From the NCBI GenBank assembly GCA_000435535.1, contig FR884524.1:1067-23569 (forward strand): DNA of 22,503 nucleotides, read 5' to 3'. Position numbers and translations under genes: made by a program. Below are positions 15,321-22,389 of this stretch, in pieces; position 1 is the stretch's first letter, and each line of letters begins with the position of its first letter. A model generated the notes under the pieces. The model had not been told where the DNA came from. It saw only the letters and a program-made list of their open reading frames with translations, and searched no databases. The stretch comes from Clostridium sp. CAG:575. Its GTDB lineage: Bacteria; Bacillota; Clostridia; TANB77; CAG-508.

Positions 15321-15467
15321 TTATATTAATGAATATATTAGTGTTCCTGCTACTGATAAAATCATTAAAATTGCTAATATTCCGGCCATTATTTTTACAA
15401 ATACTTGTCCTCTATCATAATTTTTTTGTTCTTTTGTTTTTATATTTTTCTCTTTTTTTATTTTCAT
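15321..15467 (-). CDS. Small single-pass membrane protein, 48 aa (DUF4044-like)
   Basis: A complete short frame runs from ATG at 15465-15467 to TAA at 15321-15323. It encodes a Lys/Glu-rich N-terminus (MKIKKEKNIKTKEQKNYDRG) and one C-terminal hydrophobic helix (MAGILAILMILSVAGTLIYS). This tail-anchored layout matches small DUF4044-type proteins of Firmicutes, a similarity I judge by eye. AAAGGG lies about 10 nt before the ATG, and a promoter (15546-15575) sits about 80 bp upstream. The gene ends 49 bp before the cdaA start with no terminator between, so it is probably the first gene of the cdaA-truA transcript. An overlapping ATG 10 nt upstream is in another frame. Confidence 0.7.
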   Translation of the reverse strand: MKIKKEKNIKTKEQKNYDRGQVFVKIMAGILAILMILSVAGTLIYSLI

Positions 15468-15545
15468 GTGTTTTCATCCCTTTCATAAGTATTTTTTATT
15501 GTTAAAAAATTTGCTTACTAAACATTTTTTGTAAAATCTAGTTAT

Positions 15546-15575
15546 ATTATAGCACTTTTATTTTTCCAAATTCAA
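15546..15575 (-). promoter_or_regulatory. Probable promoter of the small peptide-cdaA-truA operon
   Basis: On the minus strand TTGAAT (15570-15575), an 18-nt spacer and TATAAT (15546-15551). An AT-rich hairpin of weak terminator type overlaps the upstream side and might end the phosphorylase transcript. Confidence 0.65.
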
Positions 15576-15602
15576 TATTTTTTGAAAAATACCATATAAT
15601 TA

Positions 15603-16904
15603 CTATATCTTTTCTATAATTGTTTGAATTTTTTTGCAATACTCAGGTGATATTTTTATAATATCATTTACTTGTTTTTTCGCTATTTCTAATTTTGTTG
15701 TGTCATTAGCATGAATTTTTCCTAATATCTCGCCCTTTTGTACTTTTGTTCCCACTTTTTTATCTAGTTCAATTCCTACTGCATAATCTATGTTATCTTC
15801 TTTTTTTATTCTTCCTGCTCCTAAATTACAAGCAACTTTTCCTATTTCCTCTGCATCAATTTCTTGTATATATCCATTTTGGCTTGCCAATATTTCCTCT
15901 GTAAATTGTGCTTTTTCAAATTTATCTGTATTTTCTAAATATGAGATGTCTCCACCTTGATTTTGTACCATTTGTTTTAATTTATTAAATGCTTTTCCGT
16001 TTTGTATATTTTCAAGCATTTGTTTTTTGTTTTCTTCTAAATTTTCTCCTAGTCCTGCTAGTTTTATCATATATGCACCTAATTCTAATACTACTTCTTT
16101 TAAGTCTTGTGGCATATCTCCTTTTAAAAAGTGTATGGCTTCTTTAACTTCTAAATTATTTCCTACTGCTTTTCCTAAAGGTTCATCCATACTTGTTAAA
16201 ACACATACAACTTCTCTATTAGCTAGTTTTCCTATTTCTATCATTTCATTTGCTAACTTTTCGGCATCTTCAATATTTTTCATGAATGCACCTTTTCCAA
16301 CAGTAACATCTAAAACTATTTTTTCTGCACCACTTGCTATTTTCTTACTCATAATGCTTGATGCAATTAATGGAATACTTTCTACACAAGAAATGCTATC
16401 TCTTAGTGCATACAGTTTTTTATCAGCTGGTGCTAAATTTAAAGTTTGTGAAATCATACTTATTCCAACATTTTGAACATTTTCTATAAACTTGTCTATA
16501 TCTATACTTGTTTTGTATCCTGGAATTGATTCCATTTTATCAACTGTTCCACCTGTAAAACCTAACCCTCTTCCTGACATTTTAGCAACAGGTACACCTA
16601 ATGATGCAACTAATGGTAATAAGCAGATTGATACTTTATCACCTACTCCTCCTGTTGAATGTTTATCTACTATTATTTTATTAAGTTTTGATAAGTCTAG
16701 AATTTCTCCAGAGTTAGCCATCGCTATTGTCAAATCTGTAGTTTCTTGTTTAGTCATTCCATTTAAAAAAATTGCCATTACTAATGCAGCTGCTTGGTAA
16801 TCAGCAATTTTTCCATCTACATATCCATTTATAAAATATTCGATTTCGTCTTTTGTTAATTCTTTCTTTTCTCTTTTTTTCTCTATTATTTCTAATATGT
16901 TCAT
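15603..16904 (-). CDS. pdp: Pyrimidine-nucleoside (thymidine) phosphorylase
   Basis: This enzyme splits uridine, thymidine or deoxyuridine with phosphate, giving the base and (deoxy)ribose-1-phosphate for salvage or catabolism. At 433 aa it has the normal length. The N-terminal helical domain is followed by the phosphate-binding signature KHSTGGVGDK (81-90), then KMSGRGLGFTGGTVDKMESIPG (about 108-129), and ASGAEKIVLDVTVGKGAFMK with the conserved Lys. The C-terminal region is the usual lipoyl/barrel-like domain. I cannot separate thymidine-specific (deoA) from broad Pdp specificity. The best ribosome binding site, AAGGAAGG, is about 14 nt from the ATG, a little far. It follows rnhB by 54 bp, so the two are probably cotranscribed. 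Confidence 0.93.
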   Translation of the reverse strand: MNILEIIEKKREKKELTKDEIEYFINGYVDGKIADYQAAALVMAIFLNGMTKQETTDLTIAMANSGEILDLSKLNKIIVDKHSTGGVGDKVSICLLPLVASLGVPVAKMSGRGLGFTGGTVDKMESIPGYKTSIDIDKFIENVQNVGISMISQTLNLAPADKKLYALRDSISCVESIPLIASSIMSKKIASGAEKIVLDVTVGKGAFMKNIEDAEKLANEMIEIGKLANREVVCVLTSMDEPLGKAVGNNLEVKEAIHFLKGDMPQDLKEVVLELGAYMIKLAGLGENLEENKKQMLENIQNGKAFNKLKQMVQNQGGDISYLENTDKFEKAQFTEEILASQNGYIQEIDAEEIGKVACNLGAGRIKKEDNIDYAVGIELDKKVGTKVQKGEILGKIHANDTTKLEIAKKQVNDIIKISPEYCKKIQTIIEKI

Positions 16905-16958
16905 TTTTTATTTTCATTCCTTCCTTAATGTACAACTGGTTGAAAAATAATTTTTTCA

Positions 16959-17585
16959 TTAGATAAAATGTCCTGTAAAACTTCTTCTATGTATTGGACA
17001 TAGTCCATATTCTTTAATTGCAGCAATATGTTTTGCTGTTCCATATCCCTTATGTTGTGCAAATCCATATTGAGGGTAAATGCTATCCCATTCTCTCATA
17101 ATTCTATCCCTTGTTACTTTTGCTATAATTGAAGCAGCCGCAATTGAATAACATTTTGCGTCCCCTTTTATTATTGATTCATATGGTACTCCGTCAGTAT
17201 CAATATGTTGTAATGCATCTATTATTACTAAATCTGGTCTAACATCAAGTCCTTTAACAACACTCGTTACTCCATGTTTTGTTGCGTTTAAAATGTTTAT
17301 ATCATCTATTACATCCTGTCCTATAATTGCTACTGAATAACTTATTGCTTCTTCTAATATTTGGTCATAAAGTAATTCTCTTTTCTTTTCAGATACTTTT
17401 TTTGAGTCATTTACTCCTTCTATCATAGAATCTTCTGGCATAATTACTCCTGCTACTACTACTGGACCTGCTAGTGGTCCTCTCCCTGCTTCATCTATTC
17501 CTACTATATTTTTAAATTGTTTTTGGTGTAATTCTTTTTCTATTTGTTTTAAATTTGTTAGTCTTTCTAATTCTTTTTCTTTCAT
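16959..17585 (-). CDS. rnhB: Ribonuclease HII
   Basis: RNase HII removes RNA from RNA/DNA hybrids and starts repair of single ribonucleotides in DNA. The protein is 208 aa. The motif GIDEAGRGPLAGPVV (from residue 29) supplies Asp31 and Glu32; LVIIDAL supplies Asp123 and IKGDAKCYSIAAASIIAKVTRD supplies Asp142, completing the DEDD active site. HKGYGTAKH and HRRSFTGHFI are typical of the C-terminal part. There is no good Shine-Dalgarno sequence before the ATG, so expression may depend on the upstream prepilin-like gene 107 bp away or be naturally low. It is followed by pdp. Confidence 0.97.
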   Translation of the reverse strand: MKEKELERLTNLKQIEKELHQKQFKNIVGIDEAGRGPLAGPVVVAGVIMPEDSMIEGVNDSKKVSEKKRELLYDQILEEAISYSVAIIGQDVIDDINILNATKHGVTSVVKGLDVRPDLVIIDALQHIDTDGVPYESIIKGDAKCYSIAAASIIAKVTRDRIMREWDSIYPQYGFAQHKGYGTAKHIAAIKEYGLCPIHRRSFTGHFI

Positions 17586-17692
17586 ATCTATTTTTTACTT
17601 TTATAATCCTTTTTTTATTTAGGTTTTAAGTTTTTACCTATAAACTTGTTGATATATAATTTTATTTATTATTATTTTATGTATTATTAGTA

Positions 17693-18238
17693 TTAGGCTT
17701 GTAGATTTTTTATTTCACTTAATGAATAATATGTTTTGTTTTCTTTTTCAAATCCTTTTTGATTGTATATTTCTGCTTCGTCATTTTTAATATCGTATTT
17801 TACAATATACCATCCTTTTTTGTCATTAGATTCTACATTTTTTAGTCCCATTTTTTCTAAATCTTCTGTTGTAAGTTTATAATAATATATGTAGTTTGTG
17901 TTATCTTGTGTAATTTGTTCTGTTGTTATATTTATGTTTCCATCAAATATATTACCATCTGTTATTTCTGTCCCTTTTAAATTTTCTTTTGCTTTATTTA
18001 CTCTATTAGTTTTTTCTTCTTCTGTTACCTTATCTATATTAGTTCCTAAGTTAAAATTTGCATTTTCTAAATATTCTTTTGATTTTGTTTGTATTAGTAA
18101 CATATTTGTTCTTAAATTTTCTAGTTGTGATATTTTTATTGCTTTATCTCCTTGTCCTATTGAAATTCCTGCAAGTATTAATATTACAATTATTGTTACA
18201 ACTAATGCTACCATTGTTATTCCTTTATTATTTTTCAA
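17693..18238 (-). CDS. Prepilin-like (type IV pilin N-terminal motif) protein
   Basis: At 181 aa, this begins MKNNKG followed by ITMVALVVTIIVILILAGI: a short basic leader, Gly at the cleavage site and the hydrophobic helix of prepilins. As in the other copy at 11685-12008, +5 is Ala rather than Glu. The exported part is polar, rich in Asn, Lys, Thr and Glu, with no Cys. The start is TTG at 18236-18238, chosen because it gives a correct leader and AAAGGA lies about 11 nt upstream. The near-consensus promoter at 18298-18326 drives it. No pilus assembly ATPase, platform protein or peptidase is encoded nearby. It may be a pseudopilin or a surface fibre subunit. Confidence 0.82.
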   Translation of the reverse strand: MKNNKGITMVALVVTIIVILILAGISIGQGDKAIKISQLENLRTNMLLIQTKSKEYLENANFNLGTNIDKVTEEEKTNRVNKAKENLKGTEITDGNIFDGNINITTEQITQDNTNYIYYYKLTTEDLEKMGLKNVESNDKKGWYIVKYDIKNDEAEIYNQKGFEKENKTYYSLSEIKNLQA

Positions 18239-18297
18239 TATAACTCTCTTCCTTTCAATAAATTTTATTCTAATTTATTCTCTATTTATTTTTTCAT

Positions 18298-18326
18298 ATT
18301 ATATCAATTTTGTTTTTCTATTTCAA
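18298..18326 (-). promoter_or_regulatory. Sigma-A-type promoter of the prepilin-like/rnhB/pdp unit
   Basis: On the minus strand TTGAAA (18321-18326), a 17-nt spacer and TATAAT (18298-18303). It is divergent from the htrA control region. Confidence 0.78.
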
Positions 18327-18340
18327 GCAGTATTAAATAA

Positions 18341-18390
18341 TTACATTTTTTTCACAAAAAATTCACAATTGTATTGTATCCTAATATAGA
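18341..18390 (+). promoter_or_regulatory. htrA promoter with direct-repeat box (candidate response-regulator site)
   Basis: TTCACA (18351-18356), exactly 5 nt, then TTCACA again (18362-18367), with a degenerate copy TTACAT at 18341. An 11-bp period of TTnACA half-sites is the layout bound by OmpR/PhoP-type response regulators in Bacillus. The downstream TTCACA can act as -35, with 17 nt to TATAGA (18385-18390). GGGAGGT at 18430-18436 is the htrA ribosome binding site. Confidence 0.55.
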
Positions 18391-18442
18391 TTTAGGTTAT
18401 TATATAATTATAAATTTAATGTTTTTATTGGGAGGTAATATA

Positions 18443-19693
18443 ATGGACGAAAATCAAAAACAAGATGCTAAATTTACTGCTATACCAGTAACAGGAAAAA
18501 CATCTTATGAAAAAAAGGAAAAAAGTAAATCTGGTTTTGGAAAAAGTGTATTAATACCATTTGTTAGTGGTGTTGTTGGATGTTCTGTAGTAATTGGAAC
18601 ATGTTTTGGTGTTCCATCTATACAAACTAAGTTATTGGGACATTCTACATCTAATATTAGTACATCTAGTAGTAACTCTACATCTTCAAATGGATATGTA
18701 GACCAAATTTCATTAAATAATTTTTCAGATACAGCTGTATATGCTGCAAATAAAATCTTACCATCTATTGTTGGAATAAAAATTGAATATTCAGTTAATA
18801 CAACTTCAATTTTTGGTAGAAGTAATACTTCAACTGCAACAGCTTCTGGTTCAGGTATTATTATTAGTGAAGATGGATATATTTTAACAAATAACCATGT
18901 TGTTTCTTCTAGTTCTTCTGAATCAAATTCTTATTATCAAATTTCAGAAGCTACAAAAGTTTCTGTTACATTATTTAATGATGAAACAGAATATGAAGCT
19001 AAAATTGTTGGTCAAGATGAACAAACTGATTTAGCTGTAATAAAGATTGAAAAAACTGGTTTAACAAAAGCTGAATTTGCTGATTCTGATAGTGTAAAAG
19101 TTGGTGAATTTGCAATGGCAGTTGGAAATCCTGTTAATATGACAAGTACTGTTACAACTGGTATTGTAAGTGCTGTTAATCGTAAAATAACAGATTCAGA
19201 AGGTAAAACATATACTTGTATTCAAACAGATGCTGCTATAAACTCTGGTAACAGTGGCGGAGCTTTAGTTAATAGTGAAGGAAAAGTTATTGGTATTAAT
19301 ACATTAAAACTTTCTGGTACAGGAATTGAAGGAATTGGTTTTGCTATTCCTATAAATTCTACTACTGACATCACATCACAATTAATTCAATATAGTAAAG
19401 TTAAAAGGCCTTATATTGGAATATCAGGTATTAATTTAACAGATGAAACAGCTAAAACTTATAATTTAGTTGTTGGTGTATATGTAAAAACAGTAGAGGA
19501 TTTCTCTGCAGCAGAAAAAGCTGGTTTAAAAGCTGGAGATGTAATTATTGAAGCTGAAGGTAAAAAAATAACAACTATGGATGAATTAAATGAAATTAAA
19601 AATGCTCATCAAATTGGTGATGAAATAAATGTTAAAGTAAATCGTAACGGAAAAGAAAAAGAATTAACTATTACTTTAGGTGAACAACCTTAG
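18443..19693 (+). CDS. htrA: HtrA/DegP-type membrane-anchored serine protease
   Basis: HtrA degrades or refolds damaged proteins on the outer face of the membrane. From the ATG at 18443 it has 416 aa: a cytoplasmic basic N-terminus, one membrane segment (about residues 35-57), a Ser/Thr/Asn linker (66-83), a trypsin-like domain with His152 (LTNNHVV), Asp196 (TDLAVI) and Ser271 (INSGNSGGALV), and a C-terminal PDZ domain (about 322-412, with AGLKAGDVIIEAEGKKI). A Ser/Tyr-rich insert after the His strand (155-166) is unusual. GGGAGGT lies 6 nt before this ATG, so I reject the longer frame starting at 18374. Upstream direct repeats suggest two-component control, in line with CssRS control of htrA in Bacillus. 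The gene has no terminator of its own before the hairpin at 19823-19872. Confidence 0.96.
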   Translation: MDENQKQDAKFTAIPVTGKTSYEKKEKSKSGFGKSVLIPFVSGVVGCSVVIGTCFGVPSIQTKLLGHSTSNISTSSSNSTSSNGYVDQISLNNFSDTAVYAANKILPSIVGIKIEYSVNTTSIFGRSNTSTATASGSGIIISEDGYILTNNHVVSSSSSESNSYYQISEATKVSVTLFNDETEYEAKIVGQDEQTDLAVIKIEKTGLTKAEFADSDSVKVGEFAMAVGNPVNMTSTVTTGIVSAVNRKITDSEGKTYTCIQTDAAINSGNSGGALVNSEGKVIGINTLKLSGTGIEGIGFAIPINSTTDITSQLIQYSKVKRPYIGISGINLTDETAKTYNLVVGVYVKTVEDFSAAEKAGLKAGDVIIEAEGKKITTMDELNEIKNAHQIGDEINVKVNRNGKEKELTITLGEQP

Positions 19694-19718
19694 TTTTTTA
19701 AAAATTAAAGACAGAATT

Positions 19719-19761
19719 TTCACTTTTAGTTCACAAAAAGGACAAATTTAAATTTTATAAT
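19719..19761 (+). promoter_or_regulatory. Second TTCAC direct-repeat box with -10-like element, downstream of htrA
   Basis: TTCACT (19719-19724), 5 nt, TTCACA (19730-19735) reproduces the 11-bp spacing of the box before htrA. TTTATA/TATAAT follows at 19754-19761, 18-20 nt beyond the second half-site. No gene start follows on this strand, so it may drive the candidate small RNA. Confidence 0.45.
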
Positions 19762-19766
19762 ATCAA

Positions 19767-19872
19767 CATAGTCAGAAAGAAATATCATCTGACTTGATTA
19801 TAAAAACATCCCCTTTTATTTTCAAAAAAGAAAACCACATTTAATATATCATTAAATATGGTTTTCTTTTTA
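19767..19872 (+). ncRNA. Candidate small RNA downstream of htrA
   Basis: Between the box at 19719-19761 and the strong terminator there is room for an RNA of about 105 nt with no reading frame of note. It contains a 7-bp hairpin (AGTCAGA 19770-19776 with TCTGACT 19788-19794), an unpaired stretch with TCCCC (19809-19813), then the terminator hairpin with its T tract. C-rich single-stranded motifs of this kind are used by Gram-positive sRNAs to cover ribosome binding sites. The alternative is a long 3' untranslated region of htrA. The exact ends are predictions. Confidence 0.4.
19823..19872. terminator. Strong bidirectional terminator between htrA/sRNA and the RsiV-like gene
   Basis: AAAAAGAAAACC plus ATTTAAT pairs with ATTAAAT plus GGTTTTCTTTTT (arms 19825-19845 and 19851-19870, one or two internal mismatches, 5-nt loop). 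T runs exist on both strands. The stop codon of the leftward gene (19870-19872) lies at its edge. Confidence 0.88.
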
Positions 19873-20715
19873 TATTACAATAATATCATATTCACTTGTA
19901 TTTGAGTCATTTCCATATGCATATATTATATATAAATTTTTATTCTTAACAAAAAATTCTGTTGAATTTTCTATTTTATACATGTCATCTTGTAAGTCTC
20001 TTGTAAATACATTATATCCTAAATCAATTAGTTCTTGTGCTTTTTTATTTTCTTTTTTTATATCATCATCGATTTTGTTTTGTACTTGTTTGCTATCTAA
20101 TCCATATATTTTCAAAACATCTTGCAAAGTTAATTCTTTATTTGTTTCTAAATTAAAATTATATGTTTGAATTAATACTCTTTGTGATGATGTATTTTCT
20201 TTTAAATCTGCATATATCATTACTGATAATATATTATTTTCAATATTTGCAGTGTATTTTGTTGAATATATTGTTGTTATATCTTCATTTTCTAATATTC
20301 GCTTTGCTTTTTCAAATGTATTTGCTATTTCTTCATTCCATTTTTGTATTTTACTGTTTTTTATGTTTATATATGGTAATACGACATTAATTTCATAATT
20401 ATTTTTTGTCTCTATTTTTTCATAATTTGTATAAACTATATCTTTGTTTTCATCGATTTTTGTTACATTAACATTGTTGTTATTATAAAATTTATTGTCA
20501 TATAAATTAGAGAAATTTGCCTTTAGCTGCGCTTCTTCTTGTTCTGTTTTATTTATAATCTTGTTTATTTTAAACATACTATCTATTGTGTCATTTCCTA
20601 ATATTTGAATTCCCACAACTACTGCTATTGCTAAAACACATGCTATTGCAGCTATGCTATAAATAGCTATTGTTCTTTTCTTTATTTTTTCTTTTTCTGG
20701 TAATACTACATTCAT
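19870..20715 (-). CDS. Membrane-anchored protein with RsiV/DUF3298-like extracytoplasmic domain
   Basis: At 281 aa it has a short charged cytoplasmic end (MNVVLPEKEKIKKRT), one membrane segment (about residues 17-40) and a large exported domain. In the exported part NLETNKELTLQDVLKIYG and the C-terminal STEFFVKNKNLYIIYAYG resemble DUF3298, the domain of the anti-sigma factor RsiV and of PdaC-type proteins. The N-terminal cytoplasmic part is too short for an RsiV sigma-binding domain and no sigma-factor gene is next to it, so I infer a wall- or ligand-binding role rather than sigma control. AAAGGAGA lies 6 nt before the ATG, and a near-consensus promoter is at 20740-20768. Confidence 0.75.
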   Translation of the reverse strand: MNVVLPEKEKIKKRTIAIYSIAAIACVLAIAVVVGIQILGNDTIDSMFKINKIINKTEQEEAQLKANFSNLYDNKFYNNNNVNVTKIDENKDIVYTNYEKIETKNNYEINVVLPYINIKNSKIQKWNEEIANTFEKAKRILENEDITTIYSTKYTANIENNILSVMIYADLKENTSSQRVLIQTYNFNLETNKELTLQDVLKIYGLDSKQVQNKIDDDIKKENKKAQELIDLGYNVFTRDLQDDMYKIENSTEFFVKNKNLYIIYAYGNDSNTSEYDIIVI

Positions 20716-20739
20716 AACTTTCTCCTTTGATCTGATAAA

Positions 20740-20768
20740 AGTATATCATTAGTTTGTATGTCAGTCAA
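20740..20768 (-). promoter_or_regulatory. Sigma-A-type promoter of the RsiV-like gene
   Basis: On the minus strand TTGACT (20763-20768), a 17-nt spacer and TATACT (20740-20745). Confidence 0.75.
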
Positions 20769-20851
20769 TTATGTCTTTATTTAAATTTCAGTATTTATTA
20801 TTGTTTGGTGATTTAATTTCAATTTTTTATTAATTTATAAATGTTTATGTA

Positions 20852-20880
20852 TTGTAAAAAAATATTTTTTGATTTATACT
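20852..20880 (+). promoter_or_regulatory. Probable promoter of the YcxB-like gene
   Basis: TTGTAA (20852-20857), a 17-nt spacer and TATACT (20875-20880), about 33 bp before the start codon. Confidence 0.55.
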
Positions 20881-20913
20881 TGTATAAGAAATTATATATT
20901 ATAAGAGGTATTT

Positions 20914-21429
20914 ATGGAACCACTATTTATAAATAAAACAAAATATTCAAAACAAGTATATAAAAGATTTATAGAATTTCATCAAAATAAATATGGCAAA
21001 CAATATTCACTTTATACTATTGTTGTTGTTTTATTATTTATTTTTTGTTTAACAATGCAAATAAGATATGCTAATTTTCAACTTGCATCTATTTTTATTT
21101 TAGCTATGGTATTGTTTTTATTGTGGAGATTTTTTCATCCAATTAAAGAGCTTAAAGATGAATTAAAATCTGATAAATTACAAAAAGAACAAACTTTTGA
21201 GTTTTCCTTTTATCCTAATTTTTTTATAATTTCTAATGGTTCTGAAAAAAACAAATGCTATTATTGGAAATTATATAAAATTTTTGAGACTTCAGATTTT
21301 ATTTATTTATATATAAATAAGAAGTATGCTTTTTTACTTGATAAAAGATGTTTTTGTGTTGGGAATTATAATGATTTTACATCTTTTATAAATAAAAAAT
21401 GTTGGCTAAAAGTCCATTCCTTTTTGTAG
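20914..21429 (+). CDS. YcxB-like membrane protein
   Basis: The protein has 171 aa. Two hydrophobic segments (about residues 33-51 and 56-73) are followed by a cytoplasmic-type domain with the pattern FEFSFYPNFFIISN, then YYWKLYKIFETSDFIYLYINKKYAFLLDKRCF. This Phe/Tyr-rich pattern, with 'kiyEt..fiYLYi.k..a.ll.K', is that of the YcxB-like C-terminal domain. No function is established for the family. AGAGGT lies a few nt before the ATG. Its last 24 bp overlap the end of dtd on the other strand, so its C-terminal residues (about KVHSFL) are encoded antisense to dtd. Confidence 0.75.
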   Translation: MEPLFINKTKYSKQVYKRFIEFHQNKYGKQYSLYTIVVVLLFIFCLTMQIRYANFQLASIFILAMVLFLLWRFFHPIKELKDELKSDKLQKEQTFEFSFYPNFFIISNGSEKNKCYYWKLYKIFETSDFIYLYINKKYAFLLDKRCFCVGNYNDFTSFINKKCWLKVHSFL

Positions 21430-21855
21430 CATTATTGTTACTGGTCCATCATTAATTAGACTAACTTGCATATCTGCTCCAAATACACCTGTTTCTACAT
21501 TTTTTATTTGTTCTTTGCATTTTTCTATAGCATACTTATACAGTTCATTTGCAAATTGTGGCTTTGCCGCTTCTGTAAATGATGGTCTATTGCCTTGTGT
21601 ACAGTCTGCATATAATGTAAATTGTGAAACTAATAAAAGTGAACCTTCTACATCTTTTAATCCTAAATTCATTTTTCCATTTTCATCTTCGAATACTCTC
21701 AAATTTATTAATTTTTTTATTAAATAGTCAGCTGTTTCTTTAGTATCAGTATGTGTAATTCCTATTAATACTAAAAATCCTTTTTCTATTCTTCCAACTG
21801 TTTGTCCATCTATATCTACTTGTGCTTTTTTTACTCTTTGTACTAAAAATCTCAT
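21406..21855 (-). CDS. dtd: D-aminoacyl-tRNA deacylase
   Basis: Dtd removes D-amino acids (and misloaded glycine) from tRNA, keeping them out of proteins. From the ATG at 21853-21855 it has 149 aa, the normal size: MRFLVQRVKKAQV at the start, SQFTLYAD (77-84) and the Gly-cisPro motif NDGPVT (135-140), which forms the active site across the dimer. GAGGAGA lies 7 nt before this ATG; a longer in-frame start at 21915 would add 20 residues not found in the family. In many Firmicutes dtd follows relA; here no rel gene is adjacent. It overlaps the convergent YcxB-like gene by 24 bp. Confidence 0.97.
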   Translation of the reverse strand: MRFLVQRVKKAQVDIDGQTVGRIEKGFLVLIGITHTDTKETADYLIKKLINLRVFEDENGKMNLGLKDVEGSLLLVSQFTLYADCTQGNRPSFTEAAKPQFANELYKYAIEKCKEQIKNVETGVFGADMQVSLINDGPVTIMLQKGMDF

Positions 21856-21940
21856 TTTTAATTCTCCTCGTATAATATTTTTATAAGGTTTATTTAATAT
21901 AAATTTTATGAACATATTACCTACTGTCTTTTATTTAATG

Positions 21941-21985
21941 TAAAAATGGCAGTCTGCGATAAGCCTCGCTCTGCCATTTTCTTTT
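21941..21985. terminator. GC-rich bipartite hairpin terminator
   Basis: An outer 10-bp stem AAAATGGCAG / CTGCCATTTT (21943-21952 and 21971-21980) encloses an inner GCGA/TCGC stem. T runs flank it on both strands (TTTTTACATT on the minus strand). It lies just after the stop of the leftward 21985-22317 gene, for which it is the likely terminator. Confidence 0.82.
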
Positions 21986-22317
21986 CAGGAGTCCTGCACT
22001 TCATACTGGTGACATATTTCAGCCATGCACCTTATTTCGTCTAAGTATTTTACTCCACATTTTCTTCTCCCAAAAACTTCGGTAATTATTTTTCTTATTT
22101 TTTGAGTTCGATAATCAATTCCTATGATTTTTTCTAAGTCATCAAACTGATATACCTTTTCACGTTTGGTAGAAAATATAGTAAAATTTTTAATATTTGT
22201 TACTATATATTCTCCTACCTGATTGGAATTATCGTCTAATTCATTGCTTCTAATTTTTTCTATCAGGCTTTCAAAAAAATCTGCCCAAATAACTACATCT
22301 GTGTTTCTCCGCTTCAT
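21985..22317 (-). CDS. Hypothetical protein, 110 aa
   Basis: No family is recognised. The protein is soluble and charged, probably helical at the N-terminus (WADFFESLIEKIRSNELDD), with a basic middle (RTQKIRKIITEVFGRRK) and a C-terminal Cys/His segment (CGVKYLDEIRCMAEICHQY) that could bind metal or be incidental. AGGAGGA lies 7 nt before the ATG; promoter at 22361-22389; terminator at 21941-21985. It is thus a complete single-gene unit. Its DNA and terminator are less AT-rich than the neighbouring dtd and YcxB-like genes, as in the 4616-5140 gene, which hints at acquisition. Confidence 0.8.
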   Translation of the reverse strand: MKRRNTDVVIWADFFESLIEKIRSNELDDNSNQVGEYIVTNIKNFTIFSTKREKVYQFDDLEKIIGIDYRTQKIRKIITEVFGRRKCGVKYLDEIRCMAEICHQYEVQDS

Positions 22318-22332
22318 TTTGTCTTCCTCCTG

Positions 22333-22389
22333 AAAATTTTTAAAAATTTTATACCTTTTTATTTTACCATTTTTTTACAAAAAAGTCAA
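22333..22389 (-). promoter_or_regulatory. Promoter of the 21985-22317 gene with an 18-bp palindrome in the leader
   Basis: On the minus strand TTGACT (22384-22389), a 17-nt spacer and TAAAAT (22361-22366). A perfect AT-only palindrome AAAATTTTTAAAAATTTT (22333-22350) lies between the expected transcript start and the ribosome binding site and could be an operator or simply AT-rich DNA. The remaining bases to 22503 show no gene. Confidence 0.65.
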
